Positions 43,741-57,343 of a DNA stretch of 64,000 bases are shown here, in pieces (position 1 is the stretch's first letter; every line of letters starts with the position of its first letter). A program made the position numbers and the translations under genes. Source of the stretch: Sialis fuliginosa (taxonomy: Eukaryota > Arthropoda > Insecta > Megaloptera > Sialidae); contig OY540819.1 in assembly GCA_961205875.1 (NCBI GenBank), forward strand, positions 8,992,501 through 9,056,500, read 5' to 3'. The notes below the pieces were generated by a model. It had not been told where the DNA came from. It did no database searches and saw nothing but the letters and a program-made list of their open reading frames with translations.

Positions 43741-44287
43741 CGGTGAGCTTGTCAGACACATATGCTTGTAAAGTGTTTGTAAATTATCTATCCACAACAG
43801 ATGTTTCTTGGAGTTCCTTATGATGGAGAGGGTGGTCTCCATCCTCTTGTTTTACGTGTAACTTCCTTTTTACCGGTATTGTTATATTTAGTCCTGATCG
43901 TAAAAATTAAATTAAGGTATTCACTTGCAGTAACGTTTTACGTGAACCTTTTTCTTCTTATTATGTGTGCGATTAAACAATTTCGTTAAAAGCTCTCTCA
44001 TATACGTACTTTCGTTAATATATTATGCTCCAATGAATATTTAGTCTTATTGACAAATAGGAGGAATGTTGTCAAAATTAAATTTCTTGAAGATGACATT
44101 GTTTAATTTTGTTTTTATATTTAATAGTATTTTATAACTGAATTAGAACAACGATTGTCTTTATTGGTAGGGAGCATCTTTCGTGTTAGATAACCCAACG
44201 TAACCCAGTTGGATGTCGGAATGTCACCTCATCTAACCATACATACATACATTTCTTGTAAAATCGAATGACTAATGTCCGGTATTA

Positions 44288-44506
44288 TAAAGGAGCTCGC
44301 AAATTTAGAAGCTTTCAAGCACTTTCAAATGTGATATCAAACTTATATGACAGTTCTATTGGACTTTTTGACAGATAGTTTCATGCATAGGAAGTAAAAA
44401 CAAAGGTATATAAAGTATATTTACTAAAGTGTATGTGAATGCGCATGAAACTATCTGTTAAAAACTCAAAGTGTTTACAAGCTTGCAAATTTTGTGAGTT
44501 CCTTTA
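44288..44506. mobile_element. Short MITE (about 220 bp)
   Basis: TAAAGGAGCTCGCAAATTTAG and its mirror CAAATTTTGTGAGTTCCTTTA flank inner arms GACAGATAGTTTCATGC / GCATGAAACTATCTGT. Imperfect arms, non-coding. Confidence 0.65.
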
Positions 44507-45398
44507 TTAATGCATACGAAATTTTTAATTTTAACAAGGATTTTCAAATAAAAAAGGTGTTTTTGTATGCATCAGCTGCCCGCGTCGCCCAACTTATATA
44601 TTAAAAACGTCTGTAACAAATTTTCTAAAAAAAGTTTTTGATATATTTTATAGTTTAGCCAGGCTAGTCTCATTTTTCATGATTTATTTTTACTGCTCAA
44701 CTCCGTTATGAGATAATGTGATTATTAAAAGACTGAAAATTTCATCAAAATCGGTTCAATTGTTTTTAAAATCAAACAATCTCTACTTATTTATAATATA
44801 ACAGTAAAGTTACATAACTATGTTATGTATTCTACTTGGATATTTTCTCGAGCCAAATGTAAGAAAATAAAACAACTTAATTACCAGATATTTTTCATGA
44901 ATCGTAAAGATGATTTCTTGAATAAAATTACATATAAAAAGTATCATAAAAAATTCAAGCACCCATAAAAATCGTTAAAATTTGATTACAACTACATCCA
45001 TTATATTTAAATAACACAAATTAATCTAAATAAAAAATAAATAATTGTTTTATTTCCGGCACATTTGTATTCATGTAAAAAAACTTTTTAATTATAAAAA
45101 ATATATTTTTTATCCCCACACAAAAATAACCTTAGGTAATACACGTACACGTATACCAACCCTTTATTACAAAAGGAATTAGGGTAGCGATAATTAAAAA
45201 TTCGTCAAATGACCATCCCCTGAAAGACGGCCGGTACGCCATCTGTCCATGATGGACAGGTACTAACGAAGTTGTATTTACGGGTGGATTTACACTGAAA
45301 AACTATACCTACTGTGCAAATATCGACTATAGGGGAACAAGGGGCTTGCTGTAACAACTTTTAGAAAAAATACTCTTATTTAATATCTATTGACAATG

Positions 45399-45765
45399 GC
45401 CACGTTCACGATTGACCAAAAACAATGAACAACGAGCTTTGATTGGTTGATTCGTGAAATTTCTGGTGGAATGTACCAGAAATTTAAATAATGTCATTTT
45501 TTAAGTGTCTAAGGAAGTGAGAAATAAGTAACCAGAAAGAGATAGAAACTAGTGTTCTGACAGAAACGCTCAATATGAAGTGAACTTAAAAGTTCTTTGG
45601 TTAGCCTGGTTACTAGTTTCTATCTCTTTCTAGTTACTTCTTTCTCACTTCCTTAACCTCTTGAAAAATGACATTCTTTTAATGTCTGGTACATTCCACC
45701 AGAAATTCCATGAACCAACCAATCAAAGCTCGTTGTTCCGTTTTTTGGTCAGACGTGAACGCTCC
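45399..45765. mobile_element. Long-inverted-repeat MITE, family E copy 2
   Basis: GTTCACGATTGACCAAAAAC on the left is mirrored at the right (TTTTTTGGTCAGACGTGAAC). CAATG occurs at both borders as a possible target duplication. It shares about 350 bp with 18608-18967. Confidence 0.82.
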
Positions 45766-45779
45766 CAATGTTAGCATAA

Positions 45780-48700
45780 AAAGCGTCTGTCGATAGCCTA
45801 ACTATTCCTGCATTATACTGAAAAGGAATAAAAAAATAATAATATATATTTCACATCAGACATTTACTTAAAAAAATTGGTACAACTTGCCCCGTTTTTG
45901 GGGCTAGATGTAACAGCTATAGGGCAGGTAGTAACAGTGAAAATAAAATCAATTTTGATATATATTTGAACTTTAATTTTCTTATTTTTGCAACCAACAC
46001 AAAACTTTAATTAAATTAAATAATTTATTCTTATTCTAATTGAAATAGAATACAAATTTAGTTTTTAAAATAGTATGTCTAGTAAAAAAAAATTAACCAA
46101 ACTGATATCGTATATTAATTTGATTGGGGGCCTTATTGCCACTCATTCTATAATTTTTTGTTGTGTCTAACTTTGCAAGTGTAAATCAACCCTAAGAGAA
46201 ATTGTATTTACCTGACGAAAAGGTGGGCAATTCGGTAGACTCGTATTTTTATAACATTTGTTGTTAATTAGTCTCATTTGTTTTTTTTTTGTAGTTGGAA
46301 TAATGAGAATTTGCTAGTTAAAGTTCCTTAATTGTTTTTAATGTTGGTAGTGTTGAAAGAAACACACGTTAGGGTGCTTTATTTCTTTGGATTCATTAAT
46401 CATTATAAAAGTTAATTATGTTTTATAATTAAATGATTTTGTGATAAAATTATTATTTTCTTCGTACGTCTATGAATATTTAAAAATGCTTTTAATTATT
46501 GAAAGTCGTAACAATTACTCATTTTTATTTTATACTTGATTAGGTATATATTGTAACGCTTATGCCGTGTTTAGACCAAAGAGACAAAACAGCAACAAAT
46601 CTTATACATTTTTAAATACGAAGCATTTTTAAAACATCGACATTATGTTACCTTAATTTTATCTAGTGTGCAGTTTTTGTATATTCTTTAAGTTTCCAGC
46701 TTGGGTTGTCAGAGGGTATCTTAAAATTGAAATACACTCCGTGGCGTGTTGTATTTCAACAAAATTTGGCTTCTCCTGGTATATAAATATAGTATATATA
46801 AAATATATAAAAATGAAATGAATTAAACATAAAATTCCATTACTAAATATGTATTTACAATGACTTATACATTAAAATCTAGATTGATCAATAGAGCTCC
46901 TTAAGTACTTATGAATTATACAGAGATTAGGTATGTTAAACATATTTGGCATATACAAACATGTTAATATATGATCTTAACAGAAAATATTATGTAGATT
47001 AATAGCTGCCATTCAGTGTGATTGCTTTTAAAAACTCAGTATCTCACGTCGAGTATAACGTTTAGTTAATCTATCTGCTGTTAATTTATGCAATGGCGTC
47101 GATACACAAAAGTGTAAGAGGTTCGATAATTAATTCACTACTATCTTTATAATTTTTCAGTTAACTTTTCGTAATATATTATGACAATTATTCTTCCGTA
47201 TGTTAAGCTAATATTAGCAGTTAGTAGCAAAACTTGCTATCAGTGATATTATTTAGTTTAAAAGGGTATTTTAGTCTAGAAAAGAAGTTTCTTAATCAGT
47301 ATAATTATGGCTAAAGCCAGTACCAAAATGAAAATTATTAAATTGAAAATAAATAAAATGGGTAAATTTTGAAAATTTACTGAGCTATTATATAAACAAA
47401 TTAAAAAAAAGAATGAATATTTCCTATTAAAAAGTAGTTAAAATTTTACAGATTTGTAAACCCACTTAATTTTACTAAACTACTTTACCGTAACTACCAT
47501 AATTATGCCTAGTAAAGTACAGTTACATGAAAACAGCTTAGTAAAGTTTAATTGTTTAGTTTTGCTTTTTTTTATTGTATTTACATTAAATTCTCTAAAA
47601 ATTAAGTAAAACTACGTTAAATCGAATTTATATTAATTTTTAAATTAAAAGACATGAACTAATTTTTGTCACAATAGATTATTTTGAAGACACATTTTTG
47701 AAATCGTGCTCAGAAGAAAAATCCCCCCCTTAAAAACCGATTTTTCAAATTTTCATATAATAATTGTTTTAATTATAACGGCAAATATATTCATGATAAA
47801 ACCAAGAACTTCGAGACTAAATACCATAGAAGACTCAAAATTGGTATAATATACTTATAAAAATACAATTTTAATGCTTTGATGGCCTCAGAACGAATTT
47901 TACCTAAATGACACATATAGTTAAAAATTAAACTTGAACCAACTTAACTGTTTGTAAATAATGTTAACCATATCCCATTATTTTTATAGAATTGTAATCG
48001 TTGCCTCATTTGCTCTTATTAATGAACCGCCACTGGTTTTGGGACGTGTCGATAAGCATATTAATCGATGTCATTTGTCTCAGTGTTAAACGCTTTGGCT
48101 TTCTAACCAGTTTTTTAACGGGTGATATTTTGCTAAGTGAGTAAAACACTTGTAGATAACAAATTAATTCTCTTTAAGAACATCGTACGTGTTAAGTAAA
48201 GACAAGAAGAATTGATGATAGCCTGCATTTGTACCGTAACCTGTTCAAGATGAGGCACTTCTTTTGCGTGCGTGAATTATGTATATTTAATAAATATTCG
48301 ATTTCAGGCTTTCGCGGTTGTTGCATTGAATTATATTTATAATCTTTGATTTTATCCCGCTGTGAAATTTATTGTAGCTACAAATACATTTAGCTATTAT
48401 TAGTAACAGTATATTATTGATTTATAATCGCTCAAGGACTTGATTAATAATTATAATTAAACTAGAATTTCCCTGCGGGTTTTTCAAAATCGATAAATGC
48501 CCACGCGACAAGCTGCTCTAATATGTAGCAATTCCCCAGTTTTATTACATCTACTGTAATTGATTATTATTTACATTATACAATTTTTTAATAAAAAATA
48601 TCAATTGCAATTTTTTTCGCTGATTTAGTCATATTTACAACTACCTTTTTATATGTAATTTAGTTATATCAATTTAAAATTTTCCTTAATATGAGCCTGC

Positions 48701-48950
48701 TAAAAATCAATTATTATTTAATATATACATAGCCTTTAATAATTCTAGTCTCATGAAAATCAGTTCAGTGGTTTTTGCGTCAAGTACAAACGAACAATAG
48801 ATTTTTTTTAAATATATCAAAATTACTTATAAAATGACATGTAGTTATGTAGATTGTAGACGCAAAAATCCTAAATATTTTCATTGTACAAAAACCTATG
48901 TATATCTTTATGTTTGTATTGATCGGAAAAATAAATTAACGTTGAACATT
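45780..48950. other. Downstream AT-rich DNA, nothing recognised
   Basis: No paired inverted repeats or coding signals. TCATGAAAATCAGTTCAGTG at 48753 is a relative of the AAAATCGGTTCAGTGG motif seen elsewhere. Confidence 0.4.
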
Positions 48951-48958
48951 TTATTATA

Positions 48959-49462
48959 AGGTACTGGCACCAGTCTTTAAAAATACCCCAGTATTAAATT
49001 AAATGTACTGAATTAGAAATATTTGTTGATATTTGATTACTGTCAATACTGGATATTAATCTATATACATTTAACTGTAATACAGCGTGATTTGATGTTA
49101 ATCGATCATTTTGTTTAAAAACAGTAGACAAATAACTATCACGGTTCGGTAGACTATAAGGAAAAGTGTATTTACTTTACATTGTTTTTTGACGACTTTT
49201 TATTTTATAACGATTGTGTAATAGTGCTAATTATTTTATAATATTTAGCAAGTGTTCTTTTTTTATTACTGGAGAAAAAGATATACAAAATAAAAGGTTA
49301 TAATTAAAAAAGAAAACTATATTTACAGTTTTTGGTAATTAAATTGATTCAATATAGAGTTAGTTGTTTTATTAGTAACATGAGTTCGCAAAAATAGCCC
49401 ATCAATCCCAAAAAAACAATATACTTTGCTCTTAATACGTTCAAGACTGGTGCCAGTACCTT
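48959..49462. mobile_element. TA-flanked MITE, family G copy 4 (intact ends)
   Basis: AGGTACTGGCACCAGTCTTT and GACTGGTGCCAGTACCT form about 17-bp perfect inverted ends, flanked by TA. The internal site AAAATAGCCCATCAA shows the empty target of the hAT insertion in copy 2. Confidence 0.9.
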
Positions 49463-49499
49463 ATCTTGTTTTTTATTCTATTTGGGAAAATTGTCTCAA

Positions 49500-50900
49500 A
49501 TCGAGTTAAATGATTAATTGATTTTTTGATATTGATTTCTACAACAAAAATGCAATGAAATTTTAGTAAAATCATAAATTATAATAGCCTTCTTTTATAA
49601 AATTTAAATTATATATTAAATACATTCAACTATGTAAATAAAAAACTATGAAATCATAAGATACAATATAAGAGAAACACTGGTCAATTTTGAAAAGGAA
49701 ACCATGTAAATACTATAGTAGTAAATGTAAATTCAATTTAAATAAATGTAGAGAACAAATGGTCAGAATTGTTTCGCTAGACCAACTGTAAAATGAATTC
49801 AACATAAATAATCTCATTTCCTTCTGCTATTTGCATTTTGATCCAACGCCCTAGGTGCAATTGAACATTTCGCTCGTTTCAAGTTTTTTAATTTTTTTTT
49901 TGTTTTTTTTTGATCAAAGATCGCGCAACCACCATTGGCTTTGTTATTATTTCCTTGCCGCCAGTAAAGAATAAAGGGACTGCATTGTAATTTTATTTTC
50001 AGTTACATCCTTAATTACTATGGTGCGTTTTTATTATTATTATTTGGATTTTTTTAATTAAAAATATATATGTGCTCTTGTAGTGGCATGCGTGTGTTCT
50101 ACTGCATTGTTTTGTTTTGTTTTTTGGCCCTCTTCATGAAAGGAAATTCTCAGAAATTTGCATTGTTTCGGTATGAAAATGTTCGTTCGTATTTCAACGA
50201 GTTTAATGTGTAATGAGCTTTGTTATTGCAAATTTTAGCAATTATATTAATTAACGTTGGTAAGGAAATGAGAATTATATGAACCGGGAATGTAATTTCT
50301 TTTTAAGAACTAGATTAATTTAAATCATGTTATTTAATAGTTTTTGTTAAGGATGTATAAGCTTCAGAAGTTATTTACCACCCTAAAGGTGATATAGTTA
50401 CATCATTTTAAATAAATAAAACAAATATACGTCCATTTAACTAATATCGGAATATCAAATATTTATTGCCACAAAATTTAATAATTTAATCGCACAAATA
50501 TATACATTCTACATATATAAATTTATAAACGAAGAGTACTTATTTATCTAGGAAATAAGTTTCAAAATATCTATCTTTGTTTGGTACATGAAAAAATGAA
50601 TTAAATATTATAGATAATAATCAAATTAATATCAAAATTACCTTTTTTACTAGGTAAATTTCCTTAATACGGTCCTCCTTAAGTAAATTTTCATTAGCTT
50701 TAAGTAATAATAGGATCTTTAGCCTTCGAACAGTGAAATTATCATCAAAATCGGTTTAGTAGTTCTCTTGTTAAGTCAATATAAACAAACCGATTGACGC
50801 AAAATTTTTAAAAACTCAAAATAATTTATATTGCGACGTATTATTTTTTATATTTATTTAATATTGGTATAATAATTCTAGTTTAGATACATTTTAATTT
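49500..50900. other. Downstream AT-rich DNA, nothing recognised
   Basis: A single AAAATCGGTTTAGTAG motif at 50747; no other repeat termini or coding signal seen. Confidence 0.4.
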
Positions 50901-50924
50901 CGACGCCAATGAGGTATTCCCCCC

Positions 50925-51170
50925 CCCCCCCCACATACACAGGTAGATTGTCGTGGTGCAGCTCCATGCTCGCTTGACAGTCGCCCTAATTAACTGGTAA
51001 ACTTTCAAGACACGACTGTAGAGGAGAGGGGGTAATTAATGTTCGGGGCGGACCCGGCGGCGTTTAACCCGATACATGTGCAACCCCACAAGTTCTATCA
51101 GATTCATCCCTCACCGTCCCCGTTACCGTTCTCCTAGTGTGGGTACGAGCACCGCCCATCCATGTATGAA
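50925..51170. promoter_or_regulatory. GC-richer island downstream of the gene
   Basis: Unique sequence with GGGCGGACCCGGCGGCGTTT, CTCACCGTCCCCGTTACCG and CCTAATTAACTGG after a 12-C run. Candidate distal element. Confidence 0.35.
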
Positions 51171-51335
51171 TCGAAAAGTTTGTGAAAATTATTATTAAAG
51201 CTGGTTTCGTTTGGATTTTGTGTATGGGAATTACACAGATTCTGTTAATTAATTAATATGAGATGGTATCATGTATGAGCAGAGTTGGAGTAGGGTAAAT
51301 ATCAAAATGTGAATAGTTTTAGTTTACATGTTTTG

Positions 51336-51770
51336 GTTCCTCGCCATATCGAAGATACGAGAAGCTTTTTGATCATTTTATAATGAGAAATAAAAATTGT
51401 TCTCTGATTTCAAAATTTTTCCGTTTCAGGTCAAAACAAACACTTTTCGTTTCCTGTCTGTCTGTCTGTCACCTGAATCCTTCTAATGAACCACTGAACC
51501 GATATTAATGAAACATAGTTGATTAGTTGGGTCTAGCTTGAGGACAGTCCCATTTCAAAATCATCAAAATCGTGTGTAAGGGGGAGAGTTGACATACCAA
51601 AATATTTTTTTAGAATCTTTTTTGTAAAGTATTCAATTTCTTATAATATCACTACAACGTTTATTGTAATTTTTAAATTGCTTTTTACTTTGATATATTA
51701 AATGTCATTTTGACGTTTGCGTAGCAGAAAAATTTAGATTTAGATTGTATTTACTTGGCAGATGTTTTTT
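51336..51770. mobile_element. Dispersed repeat, family C copy
   Basis: Starts TCCTCGCCATATCGAAGATA and ends TTTACTTGGCAGATGTTTTT, the same borders as the nested copy at 26784-27472 but about 250 bp shorter. Confidence 0.72.
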
Positions 51771-52129
51771 TTTAAATTTAAAAAAAAGTTAAATTGTACA
51801 ATATTAGTTTTTAATACAAAGGAAACATACTAGTGTTTTAGATTAGGTACATTCTATTTTGATTATTAATTATCTCACCTAATCTATAAATAGTTTGGTT
51901 CACCTCGATGATCTCAAAAACCACTGAACCGATTTTGACAAATATTTCATTGAAGTATTATGGCATCCCGAGTGTAGCATAATATTACGCTAAAACTTGT
52001 AAGATTGCTCTCACCAACGAAGTTTATCAATAAGTGTATATAAGCAATAGAGAAAAATTTAAAGCAAGCCGGAGAAAAATTCCATTCAGATCACTGAAAA
52101 ATGTCAAAACTATGTAGCTAGTAGCTACA

Positions 52130-52158
52130 TCCTTAATATATATAAAGCTCAACGTCTC

Positions 52159-52212
<54 letters not shown>

Positions 52213-53041
52213 CGTTAGTTGCCTTATCACTCGAGAACCACTTATCCGATTTACGAGTTTTTTTTTTTAATTCATAGGTACGTTCTCTGGCCAGGTTATA
52301 GGCTATATTTTTTTACGTTAGGTAACATAACAACAAAGCAGTGACGATAATAGTAAATCAAGTCGGAAAAAAATTTGCCGTCGGCGCGCTGTTTTGTAAT
52401 ACGCTGCCTAAACCGTTCAATATAGAACAAAATAATGTATTAAAGAATTGTGTAGAATCAAAAGTTCTACAATTAAGTCAGCGACACGATATGTCTAACT
52501 TTTATATTTAAGCCACAATGACTGCTTTTATGTTACAAAAAAAACATAAAATATTTGGGTTTTGTTTACATGGACTTATGACCTGCAAAACATTAATCCT
52601 TATCGAAATAAATGATTTCATCGTCATAAGTACTTAATGTAGATATAGTTTGCCATTTACAGCATCCAATTTGGTCGTATAGTTTAGAAAATATCTTAAA
52701 ATATATTTATAAAGGTAACATTTTAAATGTATGGTGTCGTGCCGCATCGAAGCGATGTACATCAGACTGGATTCGCTTACGTTCGGTAGATATTCGGAGT
52801 CCCTCGGCTGACGTTTGAGTTAATTTTGTTTTCAATAATTAACATTTAAATTTAAACAGAACACAAATTATTTGTACTTTTTTCTTCTGATTCGTTTTTG
52901 TTAGGTAATTTAGGTATTGATAAATTATTATTACAATAATAACTAATCGTGTTTGTACTTAATTAATTAAACTATATTTTTCAAAAATCCTAAACAATAA
53001 TTCCGTAGTCTACGCGAGCGAAGCCGCGTGGGCCCAGCTAG
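52130..53041 (+). mobile_element. Nonautonomous Helitron-type element
   Basis: Begins TCCTTAATATATATAAAGC after an A. It ends in a GC-rich hairpin-like segment ACGCGAGCGAAGCCGCGTGG followed by GCCCAGCTAG and then T. A TC start, a hairpin before CTAG and insertion between A and T are Helitron hallmarks; there is no inverted repeat or target duplication. No Rep/helicase coding. 912 bp. Confidence 0.75.
52161..52212. repeat. (TGTC)n microsatellite, about 13 units
   Basis: An uninterrupted TGTC run near the 5' end of the Helitron-type element. Confidence 0.95.
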
Positions 53042-53559
53042 TTCTATATAATATGGTTTGAATATATTTCGGTCAATTGAAATTTAAAAAATATGGATTA
53101 CAATAACTATGGTTCTAATCTATGCTTGATTTTTATGAAAAAGCTATCAAAAAAAAAACGAACTTGAGTTTATTAAATGCTAACAATTAATAGTTAATTC
53201 TATATTAAAACAGCTTTTTTTGTAGAAAATGATGTAAGTACATATATTTTAATTGTAATGATACGTTAATTCTAAACACCCCAAAATAAAATAATTATGT
53301 AAATAGTTTATTAACGTCAATTTAATTAAAAGCAAAAATAGGTATTACAAGTAATTTATATAATTAATAATAGAGTAGCTTTTTGCCAAAATTAATTTGC
53401 AAAGCTGGTAATTTATTGTAATTATTATTAATTAAATTACTCGGCGTATTTCTCTTAATAGATTTTCTAAATACAACTTGCTGTAATGGTCTTCAAACAA
53501 AGACAAAGCACTAGAATAAATGAAAACTACACTACTCTCTTCTTGTACGCTTTTAGTTC

Positions 53560-53720
53560 AATCCAGACAAAGATAGCACTACGTAAATATATAATATTCG
53601 CATATTCCCCTCTCGCTTTGGCGTTGCATTTATGCATACAGTTTGTAATAGACGACAAATTAATGGCGGCCAAGTTAGAGAGAGGGGTTTATAGAGCTTA
53701 CATTTTACATTGAACTAGCG
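53560..53720. promoter_or_regulatory. Low-repeat island with TTTATGC and TTAATGGCG
   Basis: Contains TTTATGC (53629), TAGAC (53649) and TTAATGGCGG (53660), in the same order as the octamer island at 26371-26401. Unique, GC-richer than its flanks. Confidence 0.35.
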
Positions 53721-56080
53721 TATAAAGACCGGGGTTATAAGCCGCAACTGTTTAGTTACCGCTGATAATTTAATTGGTAAATTCGTGGTATTTAATAATT
53801 TTGATCTTCAAATTAGTTGGATGACGTATTTTACAATCTTATCTGGAAAATTGCTACAGCTCTTAATTGGTTTATTTAAATGATTTGTATTCTGGAAATT
53901 AGATATTTTCTAACTTCGTTTAAATATTATTTATTTCACAAAATGAAATTCTCATTAACCTAGATATCAATATGTTTGTTGTTTATTGATTTTAGAAAGA
54001 TATTTTCAAATCAGCATCGGCACCTCATAAAAAAATTTGATTGGGATCAAACCAATTTATTTATAATTATAAATAGTAGATAGTTACAATAGCTAATTAT
54101 AATTATAGCTATTGTACCCGACATTGTCTGAATCGATGTCGGAATGCCACCAAATCGATTTAAATACTATTAAGATTGCGAGGAAAGAAGGTACCAAATA
54201 ATATTTTGTATTCTTTGGTACTTTTGATAGCATATTTTATTGTATGAAATTTTTCTCCAACGCGTCACATTTTTTTTTGTTTCTTACTCATCTGGTATGA
54301 TATTGCGATGTTAAATAATATCTTATATTATTCGAGTTCATAAGAAACACTTTGGTGAAAGTTTCATCTTAATCGCTTCAGTACTTCTTGAAGTTAACGT
54401 TAACAAACAAACAAAATAATTTCCCCTATATTATAATGGTTTAGGTATCGGATATTATGTATTAAATACCCCAAAACCCAACCAAAAGCTTCCTGCAGGG
54501 TATCAAATTTAATAGACAGTTGCATGTGATCTAAAATGATACCAGTTTCACAATATTATTACCATTGTTCTGACATCCAAACTGAGTTCATAACGATTCG
54601 ACACCCTCTACAGTAAGTTTGGGTAGGTTTTGGTCTAGATTAAATCTCTATAATACCGGGTAGAAGATTTTTAAAGAGCGTACTATAAAAATTTCGTGTT
54701 TACTAGAAATTAAAAAAACAGTTTAATTATATTTTAGTCTTACCTACCTAACAACGATTATTTATTGCTAATGAATAGATTATAATTTAGATGCGTCAAA
54801 ATGACATATAGCAAATTAGCTGATTCATATCACCTATGTAGATATAATACATGTACTCGTATGACAAAGGTGACGAAGTAGACAGTTTACAAAGTCATTT
54901 TTATTCATATAGTTTATGAACACACGTATCAACGTATAGTAAACATTATATTAATTAAAACAACATCAAATTTAGATCTCGATCTGAACAATTTTACATC
55001 TCCTTATATCCTCGAAATCGCAGCATTCAACATCTCTCTTAGCATTTCTGAGAAGTACAAAGATATATTCTATTACAAGAATTTAAATCAAAAACAAATT
55101 ATTTTAATGACCCGCATAAAAAAAAATACCACATCTTAAATTATCTTATTTTTTTTATTTACATACAATTTTCAGTGAGTAATTATGCTTAATTAAAGTA
55201 AACATACATACACACAGACTGGCGTTTAAAATAATCCATAACATTTAAAACAAATTACAAGAAGTACTTACAAAATATAAAACATTTCATCGCAAAAACA
55301 TTCTTTTCATTATGTTGAGTGGCTTTCGCGTAACTAACAAGTAAACACGCCGAACTCAAACATCTCCCTCTTTATCACACGTACAACTCGATTCTATGCT
55401 TCTGTTTCGCTTCCACATTTCCTTGGAACTATCTTCTTGTATCTGATTTTCATTGTGCACAAGTAGAGACTTGTGTAAATCATTTTATATCAGTTTGTGG
55501 AGTCCTTGCATACGGGTGAGTTTTTTTTATAAGTGTGAAATTTTATCTTGTTTGATTTCATCTCTTTTACATTATTACATATTGGGGTTGATTCAATTAG
55601 ATTGGTGGTAAATTGGATAGCAACAGTGACACTGATCTGCCATCTTTAGGAAATGGATCCCAGGAGATCTTTTTCTTTATTATAAGGAAAACCTTTTTTG
55701 GTAAAAGTAAACAAGGTCATGAAACATAAAACCAATAATGTTAATCTTAAAATTAACAACGAAAATATTATTCAAATATATTTTACATTAGTGTCCACTT
55801 TCTATATAATAATATAAAGAATCAGATATCGAAATAGCATGTGTACTGTGTAGCTATCTCATTTTTGAATACAGCAACTGCGATTTGTTAGTAAAGGATT
55901 TTGGTTGATCAAATCCAAAGTTTGAGATAAACTCTAGATACCTATCTTTCGTGAAATTATTTCTACATTCATGTTAATCTATCACATACTACATTTTGTT
56001 GTAGATAATTTAATTATCTGTTTAAAATGCGAAAGACGGGGTTGATTGAACAATCCGTTCCTTAGATACAGAGTGTATAC
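53721..56080. other. Downstream AT-rich DNA, nothing firm
   Basis: TCATCTTAATCGCTTCAGTA at 54364 is another diverged copy of the AAAATCGGTTCAGT motif. No gene recognised. Confidence 0.4.
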
Positions 56081-56089
56081 AAAATCCTT

Positions 56090-56215
56090 GTAAAACAAAA
56101 CTTTGGGCCCTTGGTTGAGGGTGTTCCGGAGCAAATTTTGCTAGGGAGTTTTCAGGAAATATACATCTGGATATGTTCTAATCACTGTTTAAATTTGGCA
56201 CCTCATACATTTTCC
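56090..56215 (+). repeat. Dispersed repeat, family D copy 3
   Basis: CTTTGGGCCCTTGGTTGAGG and GGCACCTCATACATTTTCC match 16661-16790. Confidence 0.55.
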
Positions 56216-57343
56216 TTTATTTCCTGGGCTATAATTATAATCATTTATAATTTATAATTTTCCTCAAACTATTCGATAAAATTGGTTTCGGCTCAGCAAG
56301 GGTGACAGATTGCTATACTTAGAAATGAGATAGCTATAGAATATATATTATAATATGTTTATAAAAACCGGGCATAATACCATTTGATTAATGAAAAATT
56401 CAAGTCGGGAATTTCATAGTATAAACTTATTGTTAGCCAAATTCAACTGTATCATTTGAGGTTAAGAATTGTATTGTATTAATACGCAGGAAAACTGACT
56501 TGAACCCTTTTAATTCAGATATGGGTCAGACGAATGACAAAAACTGTTGACGCCATAAGATGTTCTCAATAAACAAACTTTAGGTTTTTATTTTCATCGA
56601 TTCAACCCTCCCCAATATAAAACCACCACTTTTATCAACAAGGTCGTCAGTTTGAAACGACCCTCATTGTATATAAGAAAAGACCTGTGCAAATCGTTTC
56701 ATCTTCGTTCTATTTATGTCACAGAGTTATGTTCAGCTTTTTCTTTTCATGTTTCGATTCTCATGAAAACGAGAATTTTCCAGAAAAGTATACATCTTGC
56801 TTCACTATCCACAGTGATTGTATAGTGTTATCTCTTACTCTCTTAATTACCGCGGGGCTATTCTCGTACGGTTTTCATTTAGAGATTGGTGCGGTGCTTC
56901 TCTGAACGCCACCACGACGTATTTTAGATATTATGTTGTGAAATATTCAAATTCCCGAGAATTTGATGTTTTATTTGTTGAAAGTGTGTTTTATGTTAAT
57001 TGAATTGTTTGAATTCCTTTGTACAACCCTTTTAGTTATTGTGTTTAATATTACTCGATATTGTTAGACTCTTCATTATTGATTAATTATCATTTTAAAA
57101 TATTTAGTGGAATGTTATTTAAACCCGTTTTACTTATGTTTGAGAAATTATTGAAATTCGAAATACTAACATGCATATTCTGTGGTCTATATCAGATTTA
57201 TAAACAAAGCTATTCAGAAGTTTAAAGAGACTAATTCCACTCTTGTCGATTTTCTTATTTGATACTTGATTTGGATATTTTGATATGATACTTATTTGCC
57301 AATATTTTAATAAAAATCGATTTATCCATAGTTGCGACTCCCT

